Shown here in pieces: positions 7,350-15,681 of a stretch of 20,408 nt of DNA. Source of the stretch: a bacterium (GTDB taxonomy: Bacteria; Patescibacteriota; Gracilibacteria; UBA1369; LOWO2-01-FULL-3); assembly GCA_027622635.1 (NCBI GenBank), contig JAQBYK010000005.1, positions 1 to 20,408 of the forward strand, written 5' to 3'. The translations under genes were made by a program, and so were the position numbers. Position 1 is the first letter of the stretch. The number at the start of each line of letters is the position of its first letter. The notes under the pieces were generated by a model, which saw only the letters and a program-made list of their open reading frames with translations, made no database searches and was not told the origin of the DNA.

Positions 7350-8321
7350 TTAAATTTTGTATCCTATTTTTTCTTTTACTTCATCCAGGGTCTTTCTTGC
7401 CATGATTTTTGCCTTTTTTGCGCCTTCTTCCAGAATTTTATAAACCAGATCTTTTTGTGGGAATAATTCATTGTATTTTGTTCTGGCTTCCCCAAAATGT
7501 TCGAAGATCTTTTCTAGAAGAAGCTTTTTGGAATCGCCATATCCGATTCCTCCTTTTTTATATCTTTCAGCTAATTTTTCAGTTTCCGGTTTGTTTGCCA
7601 GAAGTTTATATAGTGCAAAAATGTTACATTTATCAGGATCTTTTGCTTCTTCTACAGGAGTTGAATCGGTTACTATTCCCATTACTTGTTTTTTGAGTTC
7701 TGACTCCGGAGCAAAAACTTCTATCGTATTTTTGTATGATTTGCTCATCTTTTGGCCGTCGGTTCCCGGAATTAATCCAACATCCTCTTTGATGTGTGGC
7801 TCCGGTATGTGGAAGACTTCTCCAAATGTATTATTAAATGTTGTGGCAATATCTCGAGTCATTTCAATATGTTGTTTTTGATCCGCACCTACAGGAACTA
7901 AATCCGGTTGATATAAGAGTATGTCAGCCGCCTGAAGGATGGGGTAATTGAAGAGTCCCACTGACACCTCCTTTTTTCCTTTATTTTGTGCGTCTTTCCA
8001 GGCGTGAGCACGTTCCAAAAAAGGCATTTTGGTCATGCACCCCAATATCCAGCAAAGCTCTGAATGTTCCGGCAAATCAGATTGTTTAAAGAAAACTGTT
8101 TTTTCCGGATCAAGGCCTAAGGCAAGATATGAAACTGCAAGATCATATGTTTGATAACGCATTTGCTCCGGATCTTTGACGGTTGTTAATGCATGAAGAT
8201 CTGCAATAAATAGATAACATTGATAATCCTTTTGCATTTCAATATGTTGGCGCATTGCACCCAGGTAGTTGCCTAGATGAGGTTTTCCACTCGGTTGTAC
8301 ACCTGATAGGACTGTTTTCAT
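7350..8321 (-). CDS. trpS: Tryptophanyl-tRNA synthetase
   Basis: TrpS charges tRNA-Trp with tryptophan. The 323 residues form a class I synthetase of the expected compact bacterial size. The HIGH motif is PHLGN at residues 14-18, within SGVQPSGKPHLGNYLGA, a TrpS hallmark. VGADQKQHIEMTRDIA (~144-159) is the tRNA/Trp-site segment, and KMSKS is at 191-195 in GQKMSKSYKN. The C-terminal helical anticodon-binding part ends DEVKEKIGYKI. The ATG overlaps the priA stop (ATGA), indicating translational coupling with priA. No Shine-Dalgarno sequence precedes the ATG. Identification is secure. Confidence 0.97.
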   Translation of the reverse strand: MKTVLSGVQPSGKPHLGNYLGAMRQHIEMQKDYQCYLFIADLHALTTVKDPEQMRYQTYDLAVSYLALGLDPEKTVFFKQSDLPEHSELCWILGCMTKMPFLERAHAWKDAQNKGKKEVSVGLFNYPILQAADILLYQPDLVPVGADQKQHIEMTRDIATTFNNTFGEVFHIPEPHIKEDVGLIPGTDGQKMSKSYKNTIEVFAPESELKKQVMGIVTDSTPVEEAKDPDKCNIFALYKLLANKPETEKLAERYKKGGIGYGDSKKLLLEKIFEHFGEARTKYNELFPQKDLVYKILEEGAKKAKIMARKTLDEVKEKIGYKI

Positions 8322-10321
8322 GTTATGGAGATGGGGTCAATGTCTATCTTGAGATTTGGGTTCATTATATATTCTTTGGGAAGTTTTTCTAGGAGAGTTT
8401 TGTTTTGCTTATTTGTAGATTTTATTAGAATGATGTAGCGATAGTTTCCTCGGAGTCGTAGCAGATATGATGGATAGGAATTTATTTCTACTTCATCTGT
8501 TATTTTTTCCTCTCTTGCAAACTTCCATAATAGATCTTCGATTTTCTTTGCCATTTCTTGGCATTTTTGAAGGGATTTTTCTTGAATTAGTAATTTACTA
8601 AGATTGGAATATGGCGGATTTTTTATTAGTTTTCTTTGTGTGCGTTCGTAGTTGAGGAATTTTTCGTAATCATGTTCTTGTGTACAAATTAGGGATAAAT
8701 GATTCGGGTTATAAGTTTGAATGACTACTTTTCCCGGTTTTTCAGTTCGTCCTGCACGTCCCGCCACTTGTGTCATAAGTTGAAAATTTCTTTCTGCTGC
8801 TCGGAAGTCCGGTATGTTTAAGCCAATGTCTGCAAGAATCACTCCTACCAGATTTACCTTGGGGAGGTGTAGTCCTTTTGCAATCATTTGTGTTCCTACA
8901 AGTATATCAGCTTCGTTATTTCGGAATTTTTTGTAAATTTCTTCGAAACCGTGTTTTGTGGAAGTTGTATCTTTATCTGCTCGTAGAGTTCGAGCATTTG
9001 GAAATTCTTTGGCGAGTTCTGTTTCTATTTTTTGAGTGCCTATTCCTAAAAATCTAATATTTACTCCTTTGCATATTGGACAGAGTGTTGGTGGAGGTGT
9101 TATTTCTCCGCAATGATGACAAATTAAGGATGGAATTCCAAGTGTGCGTGCGTGATATGTGAGAGTTGTGTCGCAGCCTTTGCATTTTTCACTGTAGCCG
9201 CAGTCTCGGCAAACTACCGATGATGCTGATCCGCGGCGGTTTAAAAATAAGATTATCTGTTCTTTTTTTCCGAGTGTTTCTATCATTTCCTTTTTCAGAT
9301 CATCTGAAAATATTGAGTAATTTCCTTTTTTAAATTCATCGCGGAGGTCAACAATTTTGATTTCAGGTAGTACGGATTTGCCAATACGTTCTTTGAGATG
9401 AATTGTGGATTTATCAAATTTGATAACTGTTTCGATGCTGGGAGTAGCTGAGCCTAGCACTATTTTTATTGATTTTTTTGATTGTTTATAAATTTCCTGC
9501 ATTTTTTCAGCAACTTTATGAGTTGAATATCGTGGCGCATTTTCTTGTTTGTAGGAGTTTTCATGTTCTTCATCAATTACAATTAATCCAAGTTTTTGAA
9601 ATGGACAGAAAATTGCTGAGCGAGATCCTATTATGATTTTGGCTTCTCCCCGCCAGATTGAATTCCATGCATGATACTTTTCCCCTTCGGATATTTTGCT
9701 GTTTATCACTGTAGGTCGAATGCCCAGTGCTTTTTCGAAATATTCTATTGTTTGTGGGGTAAGTGAAATTTCAGGGACCAAAATTAAAACTTGTTTTCCT
9801 TTTTTTATGAAATTTTCAGCCAGACGATAGTAAACTTCAGTTTTGCCTGAACCTGTAATTCCATGAATTACGAATGTTTCTTTCTTAGAATCAATAATTG
9901 TTTTGAGCGTAGTTTCCTGATCTTTTGAGAGCTTTTTTGCTTTAGATTTTCTTATTTTTTCGCAGTTCTTTGCTTGACTATATTTTGTTTCTCGAATTGG
10001 TTTAGAGTCAAAAACTCTTTTAGGTATGAATAATTTGAGAATTTTGAATATGGGACAAAAGTAATAATCAGCCATCCATTTTATTAGTTTTATTTGTCCC
10101 TGTGAAAGAAGAGCTTTGTCATTAGCAAGTTCTTTTATCGGAGATGTCTTAAAGCTTGGCTTTTTGTTGTGTAGATCCCATACAATACCTGTTTTACATT
10201 GTTTTCGGAGAGGGACTTTGACCAATTGACCGATTTGAAGCTCAAGATCACCGATTTCGTATGTAAGAGTGTTTTTTTCTGAACCTACTTTTTGTTGAAA
10301 AATTATTTCTGCGAATTCCAT
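8318..10321 (-). CDS. priA: Primosomal replication-restart helicase PriA
   Basis: PriA recognises stalled forks and D-loops and reloads the replicative helicase. The 667 residues hold an N-terminal DNA-binding part (~1-115) and a superfamily 2 helicase core. Walker A is GITGSGKT at 154-161, the Walker B box is DEEH at 250-253, and GSATPS is at ~290-295. The late motifs are VGTQMIAKGLHLP (~475-487) and QVAGRAGR (~518-525). Between the helicase lobes are eight cysteines (371, 374, 380, 383, 401, 404, 414, 417), matching the two zinc sites of the family. The N-terminal region is somewhat shorter than in E. coli (732 residues in total). It shares a 4-base ATGA overlap with trpS and heads the - strand gene run. 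Confidence 0.97.
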   Translation of the reverse strand: MEFAEIIFQQKVGSEKNTLTYEIGDLELQIGQLVKVPLRKQCKTGIVWDLHNKKPSFKTSPIKELANDKALLSQGQIKLIKWMADYYFCPIFKILKLFIPKRVFDSKPIRETKYSQAKNCEKIRKSKAKKLSKDQETTLKTIIDSKKETFVIHGITGSGKTEVYYRLAENFIKKGKQVLILVPEISLTPQTIEYFEKALGIRPTVINSKISEGEKYHAWNSIWRGEAKIIIGSRSAIFCPFQKLGLIVIDEEHENSYKQENAPRYSTHKVAEKMQEIYKQSKKSIKIVLGSATPSIETVIKFDKSTIHLKERIGKSVLPEIKIVDLRDEFKKGNYSIFSDDLKKEMIETLGKKEQIILFLNRRGSASSVVCRDCGYSEKCKGCDTTLTYHARTLGIPSLICHHCGEITPPPTLCPICKGVNIRFLGIGTQKIETELAKEFPNARTLRADKDTTSTKHGFEEIYKKFRNNEADILVGTQMIAKGLHLPKVNLVGVILADIGLNIPDFRAAERNFQLMTQVAGRAGRTEKPGKVVIQTYNPNHLSLICTQEHDYEKFLNYERTQRKLIKNPPYSNLSKLLIQEKSLQKCQEMAKKIEDLLWKFAREEKITDEVEINSYPSYLLRLRGNYRYIILIKSTNKQNKTLLEKLPKEYIMNPNLKIDIDPISIT

Positions 10322-10327
10322 GGGAAG

Positions 10328-10336
10328 AATATAGCA
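10328..10336 (-). promoter_or_regulatory. Extended -10 promoter of priA, predicted leaderless
   Basis: Reading the - strand, TGC-TATATT (10336-10328) is an extended -10 element six bases before the ATG. The predicted transcript start falls on the A of the start codon, which would give a leaderless priA message. There is no good -35 at 17 bp. It lies back to back with the promoter of the + strand 726-residue gene. Confidence 0.45.
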
Positions 10337-10343
10337 CAGCTCC

Positions 10344-10372
10344 TTGCAAAAAGGGCATTTCTTTGCTATAAT
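10344..10372 (+). promoter_or_regulatory. Sigma-70-type promoter for the 726-residue gene
   Basis: TTGCAA (10344-10349) and a perfect TATAAT (10367-10372) are separated by 17 bp. Transcription would begin near 10379, leaving a leader of about 18 nt that is AT-rich and has no Shine-Dalgarno sequence. It is one of the best promoter matches in the window. Confidence 0.75.
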
Positions 10373-10396
10373 TATAAGATTTTGTAAATATACTTT

Positions 10397-12577
10397 ATGG
10401 CAGGACCTCCGGATGGTGCAGAAAAGGCGAAACCACCAGTTAAACCAGTGGCAAAACCGAAATCAAAATCGACAGTAGATCGAAGGAACCTTGCTGAGGA
10501 GTTTATTGAAGCAGAAAAACCATCTTCTGGTGATCGTGCAACCGAGGTCGCTGAAAAATTAATGGAAGATAGAGAAAAGGAAGAGTATCTGTTTGAAATA
10601 ACAGATTTTAATCGGAGATTTGATAAATTGAAGGCCCATTTTGCTAAGCTTGAAGAGTTAAAACCAAACGAGAAAAAAGAGTTTGTGCTTGAAGCCAGAC
10701 GATCTTTGATTGAGCTCAAATTTTTGCTTTGGTATGCCAGGATTGAACTTCAGATTGAGGAAGTAGAGAAGGGTGGAGTGAAACATGAGATTTGTAAGCC
10801 AAAGGAAGGAGTAGAGATCGATTTGACTGAGAAAGAAGCAGAATTGATTGATATCGAGAAGAGAGTAAGTGAAGTCAAGGATGAAAAGGATTCGTCTTAC
10901 TATGAGAATCTTGAAAGACAACGGGATACAATTTCTCCGAGAGATTTTCTTAATCTATCAATAGAGGATCGATTGATTTTAGTTTCCAATATTAAATCCT
11001 GGGATGAACTCAAAGATGGGGCTCTTCTGGTTTTTGATTTTGGAAGTAATCTTCGGCTTGAATATCAGATCGGACTTGCAGATTTGACACCACCTCAATA
11101 TAGATCGATGTCCGTTGGTGGTATCGTTTATAAGCGTAAGGGAAATCAAGGTTTTTATAGTGAGGGAAATTATTTAGCCATATTTAATGGAAGTAGAGTT
11201 GTAGTTGGTGAGAAGAATGAAAATTATTCTGCGGAGAAGGAATATTCTGAAAAATTTGGAGATTCATATAAAGAGAGTGATGAAAATATTGATGGGCCGG
11301 ATGGTAAACGCAAATTAACCAGGAAGGATATACTTAGTGTTGCTCGTGACTTTGGTGTTGATGCACATTTTCTAGAAGCAGTGTTAGTGGTGGTCAAAGG
11401 TGATCCAAGTAATGACATAAGTGATGATTATGAGTTTTTGCATATTTCCGCTCGTTATATACAAAATGCTGAATCCAAATTTGAAGCTAGGAATGGCGCT
11501 TTTTCCAAGGATAAACATTATACCGGAGAGTTTGAGGCCTATGCTTTAGATAGATTTAATTTGTTTGCGGAACATACAGGAGCATCTGACGCTGATATAC
11601 AGAAAGTCATTGAGAAGTATGCAGTTCTAACTGGAGCTGAAATCAAATTTGATAAGAGTGTTAAGGAAAGCCGGACAAGGCATAAACCTAAAAGCAGGGC
11701 TGAGATTCAACAATTGAAAAATCCCGGTAGTTATCAGGGCGAAGTTCGTTATGAGCAGAGAGAAATTGCCGCGCCAACACAGGATATACTGAGACGCACA
11801 GAAGCCAGAATAGCTGCTTTAAAAGCTCATTATGATGCTTTGGTCGCAAAAGGGGACATTATGCCAGAGTATAGAGATAGAATTATGCAAATAGCTCGAA
11901 ATATTTATGCAAATATGAATGCGAGAATGGGGACTTGGTATCACAGTACTGTTTATATTAAGCGACCGGGTAAGAAGGATTGGGGAATAAAGAATAGTTG
12001 TGTTGGAGCGGCTATGAAAGCTTTTGAAGATAGTGGACTAAGATTACAACGTGGGAGACAGGGAGGAAAACCTGCCGAAAATTTTTATTGGGGAGCTTAT
12101 AGAGATGGTTCTCGTGATTTTAAGGGTGGTTTCAATTGGTTGAGATCCATGGTTCTTGATGATTCACAAATGGTCACTGTTAGGCGCATAAATCCATCAA
12201 ATTGTGATTCCCTGGTTGGCCAATATCTTGAAGTGGGGGAATGTGCTCCTGCTGGTCTGCATAATCATGCTCTTTGGCTTTATAAGGACGTTAATGGAAG
12301 AATAATGATGTATCATTCCGGTGCGGACGTGAGACCAAAAAGAATTTCTTTGGCCGCAGGCGATGAAGTTCCACCCGGGTACGAGAGGAGAGGGAATGAT
12401 GCTTACAAAATGAGTCATAGAACTTCTTCAGGAAAAACCAGTAGCTCTAAGGTAAATGAAATCCCATTTTCACTTTATTTGGCAAGGAAGCCTGACTGTA
12501 CTTTTGTGAAGTTTGTACCTTTGAAAAACCTTATGAGGGTTAATTTCCCGAATTTAGACAACCCTGCTGTTGCTTAG
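10397..12577 (+). CDS. Large orphan protein with a possible C-terminal NlpC/P60-like Cys/His hydrolase domain
   Basis: I recognise no full-length family for these 726 residues. The first 30 residues are Pro/Lys/Ala-rich with no signal peptide or membrane helix. A charged helical part covers ~30-190. A probably beta-rich segment follows at ~205-275 (around VGGIVYKRKGNQGFYSEGNY). A helical block at ~305-415 (DILSVARDFGVDAHFLEAV) faintly resembles lysozyme-like folds, but lacks a catalytic Glu at the matching place. The C-terminal ~515-715 has NSCVGAAMKAFEDSG (Cys535), then HNHALWLYKDVNG (His622/His624) and MYHSG (His640). This is the order of a papain-like NlpC/P60 Cys-His enzyme, which would suggest a cell-wall or protein hydrolase. 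The assignment is tentative. It has its own promoter and converges on the RND pump gene with a 4-bp overlap. Confidence 0.75.
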   Translation: MAGPPDGAEKAKPPVKPVAKPKSKSTVDRRNLAEEFIEAEKPSSGDRATEVAEKLMEDREKEEYLFEITDFNRRFDKLKAHFAKLEELKPNEKKEFVLEARRSLIELKFLLWYARIELQIEEVEKGGVKHEICKPKEGVEIDLTEKEAELIDIEKRVSEVKDEKDSSYYENLERQRDTISPRDFLNLSIEDRLILVSNIKSWDELKDGALLVFDFGSNLRLEYQIGLADLTPPQYRSMSVGGIVYKRKGNQGFYSEGNYLAIFNGSRVVVGEKNENYSAEKEYSEKFGDSYKESDENIDGPDGKRKLTRKDILSVARDFGVDAHFLEAVLVVVKGDPSNDISDDYEFLHISARYIQNAESKFEARNGAFSKDKHYTGEFEAYALDRFNLFAEHTGASDADIQKVIEKYAVLTGAEIKFDKSVKESRTRHKPKSRAEIQQLKNPGSYQGEVRYEQREIAAPTQDILRRTEARIAALKAHYDALVAKGDIMPEYRDRIMQIARNIYANMNARMGTWYHSTVYIKRPGKKDWGIKNSCVGAAMKAFEDSGLRLQRGRQGGKPAENFYWGAYRDGSRDFKGGFNWLRSMVLDDSQMVTVRRINPSNCDSLVGQYLEVGECAPAGLHNHALWLYKDVNGRIMMYHSGADVRPKRISLAAGDEVPPGYERRGNDAYKMSHRTSSGKTSSSKVNEIPFSLYLARKPDCTFVKFVPLKNLMRVNFPNLDNPAVA

Positions 12578-15500
12578 GTAGTTTGTTGTTTTGAGCCTCT
12601 TCTTTCAAAAATGTAATACAATACCGGTATCACAATTAATGTGAGAACTGTTCCCATTGCGAGTCCGAAGATTAGTGAGAATCCCAGTCCCTGCCAGAAT
12701 TCGTTTGTTAGGGCGAGAGGCAAAATCCCCACTATGGTTGTAATACTTGTTATTACAATCGGTTGTAAGCGCGACTTTGCGGCTTCTGCGATTGATTCCT
12801 TAAACTCAATGCCGTTTTTTCGATTTTGATTTATTCTATCTATCAAAACTATGGCGTCATTAACTACGACTCCCGCAAGAGCAACAATTCCTAAAAATGC
12901 CGGGAATGACAGCTCCAGTCCGATTAAATAAAGTCCCGGAAATACGCCTATGATGGCTAAAGGCAGTGTTAGTAGGATGATGAATGGTTGCCAGAAGGAA
13001 TTAAACATGAGTACCAGGGTGAATCCAATCAAGATGATTCCTACTATCATTGATTTGAATAAATCCTGGAAAGATTGTTCTACCTCTTGTTGATCACCGC
13101 CATAGCTTATTTCGTATCCTAATGGTATTTCGTAATCGATGAGTTGTTCTTGTATTTGTTCTGTTACATCAAGTGGATTGATGTCCTTTTGTAGCTCGCT
13201 AACTATTTTTACTATTCGTTTGTTGTCTTCTCTCGCGATTGAGGAAAGACTTTTCGTGAATTCGTAATTCCCAAGTTGTCCGAGATTAACTGCGTAACCT
13301 TTAGGCGAAAATATTTCTATATTTTCGAGATCATTGATTGTTAAATTAGTCTTATTGTTTATTTTTGGAAGGTCATATTTGACAAGGATATCCAGTTCTT
13401 CTTCGTTGATTGTTACTGTGCTGGATTGTATTCCCTGAATACCGCTTCTTATTAAATTTGCAACTTGTGGCAGTGAAAGTCCATGGTAGGCTACTTTGTT
13501 TCTATCAAGTGTAAATTTGAATTCATCAAGTCCCGGTTTCATACTCGTTTCCACATCTATAGTGCCTGGGATTGCCGCTATAATTGTCTTGATATGATTT
13601 GCAATTTCTTCGAGTTCTTCAAGATCTTCTCCCTGGATTCTGACTGTGATTGGAAAGTCCCCCGGTGGTCCTTCCGAGAGTTCTGTTATTGTTATCTTTC
13701 CCTTTGGAAAATCCTTAAATGTTTTTCTTAACTCATCCGATATTTCATAACTTGCATTTTCTCTTTCTTCTTTTGGAACCAGATTTACTGTTATGTTTGC
13801 CAGGTTAGATTCGTTGCCTCCTGATAAATCAACCAAATCTACGGCTGCCTGAGGGTCACCTGTTCCGATTATTGTTAAGAAATTTTCAACTTCAGGCATT
13901 TCATAAAGCTTTTTTTCAACTTCTTCTACTACATCTCTTGTTTTTTCAATTATTGTTCCATTTGGAGTTTCAATGTTGATTATGAAGAAAAACATGTCTG
14001 TCCTTGGGAACATCTCCGCTTTAAGTGTTCCGGTTAAAGGTAATGCCATGCTTCCCATGAACAAGATCAATGCTATTAGCAGTGTCATGACTTTTGCCCA
14101 TCTACTTAGAACTATGTAGTAGATCAATTTATGAAACATATTGCCCATCCAATTGAAGAATGGTTCTAACAATGTCTTTCTTCCATCCACTTTTCGATTT
14201 TTTAGAAGTCTTGCGGTGATGGATGGACCGATGGTTAATGAAATCAGTAAGGATCCAAATAAAGCTGAAGAAATTGTTAGTGGTAGTGATTTCAAAAATT
14301 CTCCTACGATTCCACTAACCAGTAACATGGGAAAAAATGCGAAAATTGTTGTTAATGTTCCCGCAATTAGAGGCCATTTATAAGTGTTTACAGACTCGGC
14401 TGCAGCTTTTTCGGAGCTCATTCCACGTTTCATATTGTCATGAATCCCTTCCATTATGACAATTGCGTTGTCCACCATGAGGCCTAGTGCAATAACCAGA
14501 GAAAATAGAGTAAGGCTGTTGATTGTCATTCCTCCGAGGTCCATCAGGATAATCGCAAATAGAAGTGAGAGTGGGATAGATAAGCCTGCCATGAAACCCT
14601 CAACGAAACCAAGTGCCAGGAATAATATTAGGATTATAAGTAGAGTTGTTTGTATTCCGCTTCTGGTCAGGATTCCTAAATCTGTTCTAATGAATACAGA
14701 GTTATCGTTGCTGATGGCTATATCTATGTCTTTCGGAAGTACATTTTTCTTTAATTCTTCTATTTTATCCTTGGATGAATCAACAACGTTTAGTACATTT
14801 ACCTCTTTTTTCTTGAAAACTTGAAGTGTAATTGTTTCTTTTGATTCTGTTCCATTTACCGATAGTTTTGAAAATGTTTCTGCTTCCGGTAAGGACTCAC
14901 TTACATTTGCTATATCTGATAAGAGGATTATGGTTGAATTCTCATCGGGTGCCACAAATAACGGAATGTTTTGTATTTCTTCTATGCTTTTATACTTGTT
15001 GTCAATTCTTATAGAATAATTTAATTCGTCTGAACTAATTATCCCTATCGGTACGTTTGGGGATGAATATTTAATGATGTCGGCAACCGTTTGAATATTT
15101 AATCCGTAGCCGGATGTTTTTGTCGGATTTAATTTTATTTCAACAATTTTATTTTGTCCTCCAATAAGGTTAACTTTTGATGTTCCCGGGATTTTTTCCA
15201 ATTCATCTTGAACCAATTTGGCAATTTCGGTTAACCCTGAATTTTCCCTGTTTCCTGTGAGTGAGAATGAAATTGCAGCAACCGAATCGGATTCTATCTT
15301 TGTTAAAATCGGTTCTGTTGCGTCATCTGGCAGGTCTACTTTGGCTAGTTCTACCAGATCTTTTAGGTCTTGGTGTGATTTGTCCAGATTGGCATTTGCA
15401 TCGAATTCAACTACAATCAATGAAAATCCGACTCCTGAATTTGAAGTCATTTTCTTCAAATTTTGTAAACCTTCTATTTTATTTTCAAGAGGCTCTGTTA

Positions 15501-15678
15501 ATAGACTTTCGGTGTCAGAGGGTGTAGCTCCTGGTAGTACTGTGGCAACTGTACTAATTGGGATATCGATTTGTGGTTGAATATCACGTGGAATCGTAAG
15601 TAAAGAAACTACGCCCAGGATGATAATCCACATTGCCAGAAGCCAGGAAATAGACCTTCTTTTAATAAAAAACATCAT
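12574..15678 (-). CDS. RND-family efflux transporter (AcrB/MexB-like pump)
   Basis: RND pumps use the proton gradient to expel small molecules from the outer face of the membrane or the periplasm. The 1034 residues match the usual ~1040. TM1 is near the N-terminus (SWLLAMWIIILGVVSLLTIP). Two large extracytoplasmic loops (~30-335 and ~545-860) each precede a set of helices. TM4 has ALGLMVDNAIVIMEG, where D403 corresponds to the proton-relay Asp; the second Asp of AcrB is Asn here. The second half has VALAGVVVNDAIVLIDR. The start (ATGATG) lies 3 bases after the membrane fusion protein gene, so the two form one operon. No outer-membrane channel gene is present. Substrate specificity cannot be read from the sequence. 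Confidence 0.93.
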   Translation of the reverse strand: MMFFIKRRSISWLLAMWIIILGVVSLLTIPRDIQPQIDIPISTVATVLPGATPSDTESLLTEPLENKIEGLQNLKKMTSNSGVGFSLIVVEFDANANLDKSHQDLKDLVELAKVDLPDDATEPILTKIESDSVAAISFSLTGNRENSGLTEIAKLVQDELEKIPGTSKVNLIGGQNKIVEIKLNPTKTSGYGLNIQTVADIIKYSSPNVPIGIISSDELNYSIRIDNKYKSIEEIQNIPLFVAPDENSTIILLSDIANVSESLPEAETFSKLSVNGTESKETITLQVFKKKEVNVLNVVDSSKDKIEELKKNVLPKDIDIAISNDNSVFIRTDLGILTRSGIQTTLLIILILFLALGFVEGFMAGLSIPLSLLFAIILMDLGGMTINSLTLFSLVIALGLMVDNAIVIMEGIHDNMKRGMSSEKAAAESVNTYKWPLIAGTLTTIFAFFPMLLVSGIVGEFLKSLPLTISSALFGSLLISLTIGPSITARLLKNRKVDGRKTLLEPFFNWMGNMFHKLIYYIVLSRWAKVMTLLIALILFMGSMALPLTGTLKAEMFPRTDMFFFIINIETPNGTIIEKTRDVVEEVEKKLYEMPEVENFLTIIGTGDPQAAVDLVDLSGGNESNLANITVNLVPKEERENASYEISDELRKTFKDFPKGKITITELSEGPPGDFPITVRIQGEDLEELEEIANHIKTIIAAIPGTIDVETSMKPGLDEFKFTLDRNKVAYHGLSLPQVANLIRSGIQGIQSSTVTINEEELDILVKYDLPKINNKTNLTINDLENIEIFSPKGYAVNLGQLGNYEFTKSLSSIAREDNKRIVKIVSELQKDINPLDVTEQIQEQLIDYEIPLGYEISYGGDQQEVEQSFQDLFKSMIVGIILIGFTLVLMFNSFWQPFIILLTLPLAIIGVFPGLYLIGLELSFPAFLGIVALAGVVVNDAIVLIDRINQNRKNGIEFKESIAEAAKSRLQPIVITSITTIVGILPLALTNEFWQGLGFSLIFGLAMGTVLTLIVIPVLYYIFERRGSKQQTT

Positions 15679-15681
15679 TGT

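Noticed and set aside
15218..15580. 120-codon open frame on the + strand opposite the RND pump
   Set aside because: It is the antisense shadow of the pump's first periplasmic loop, with no promoter or family match.
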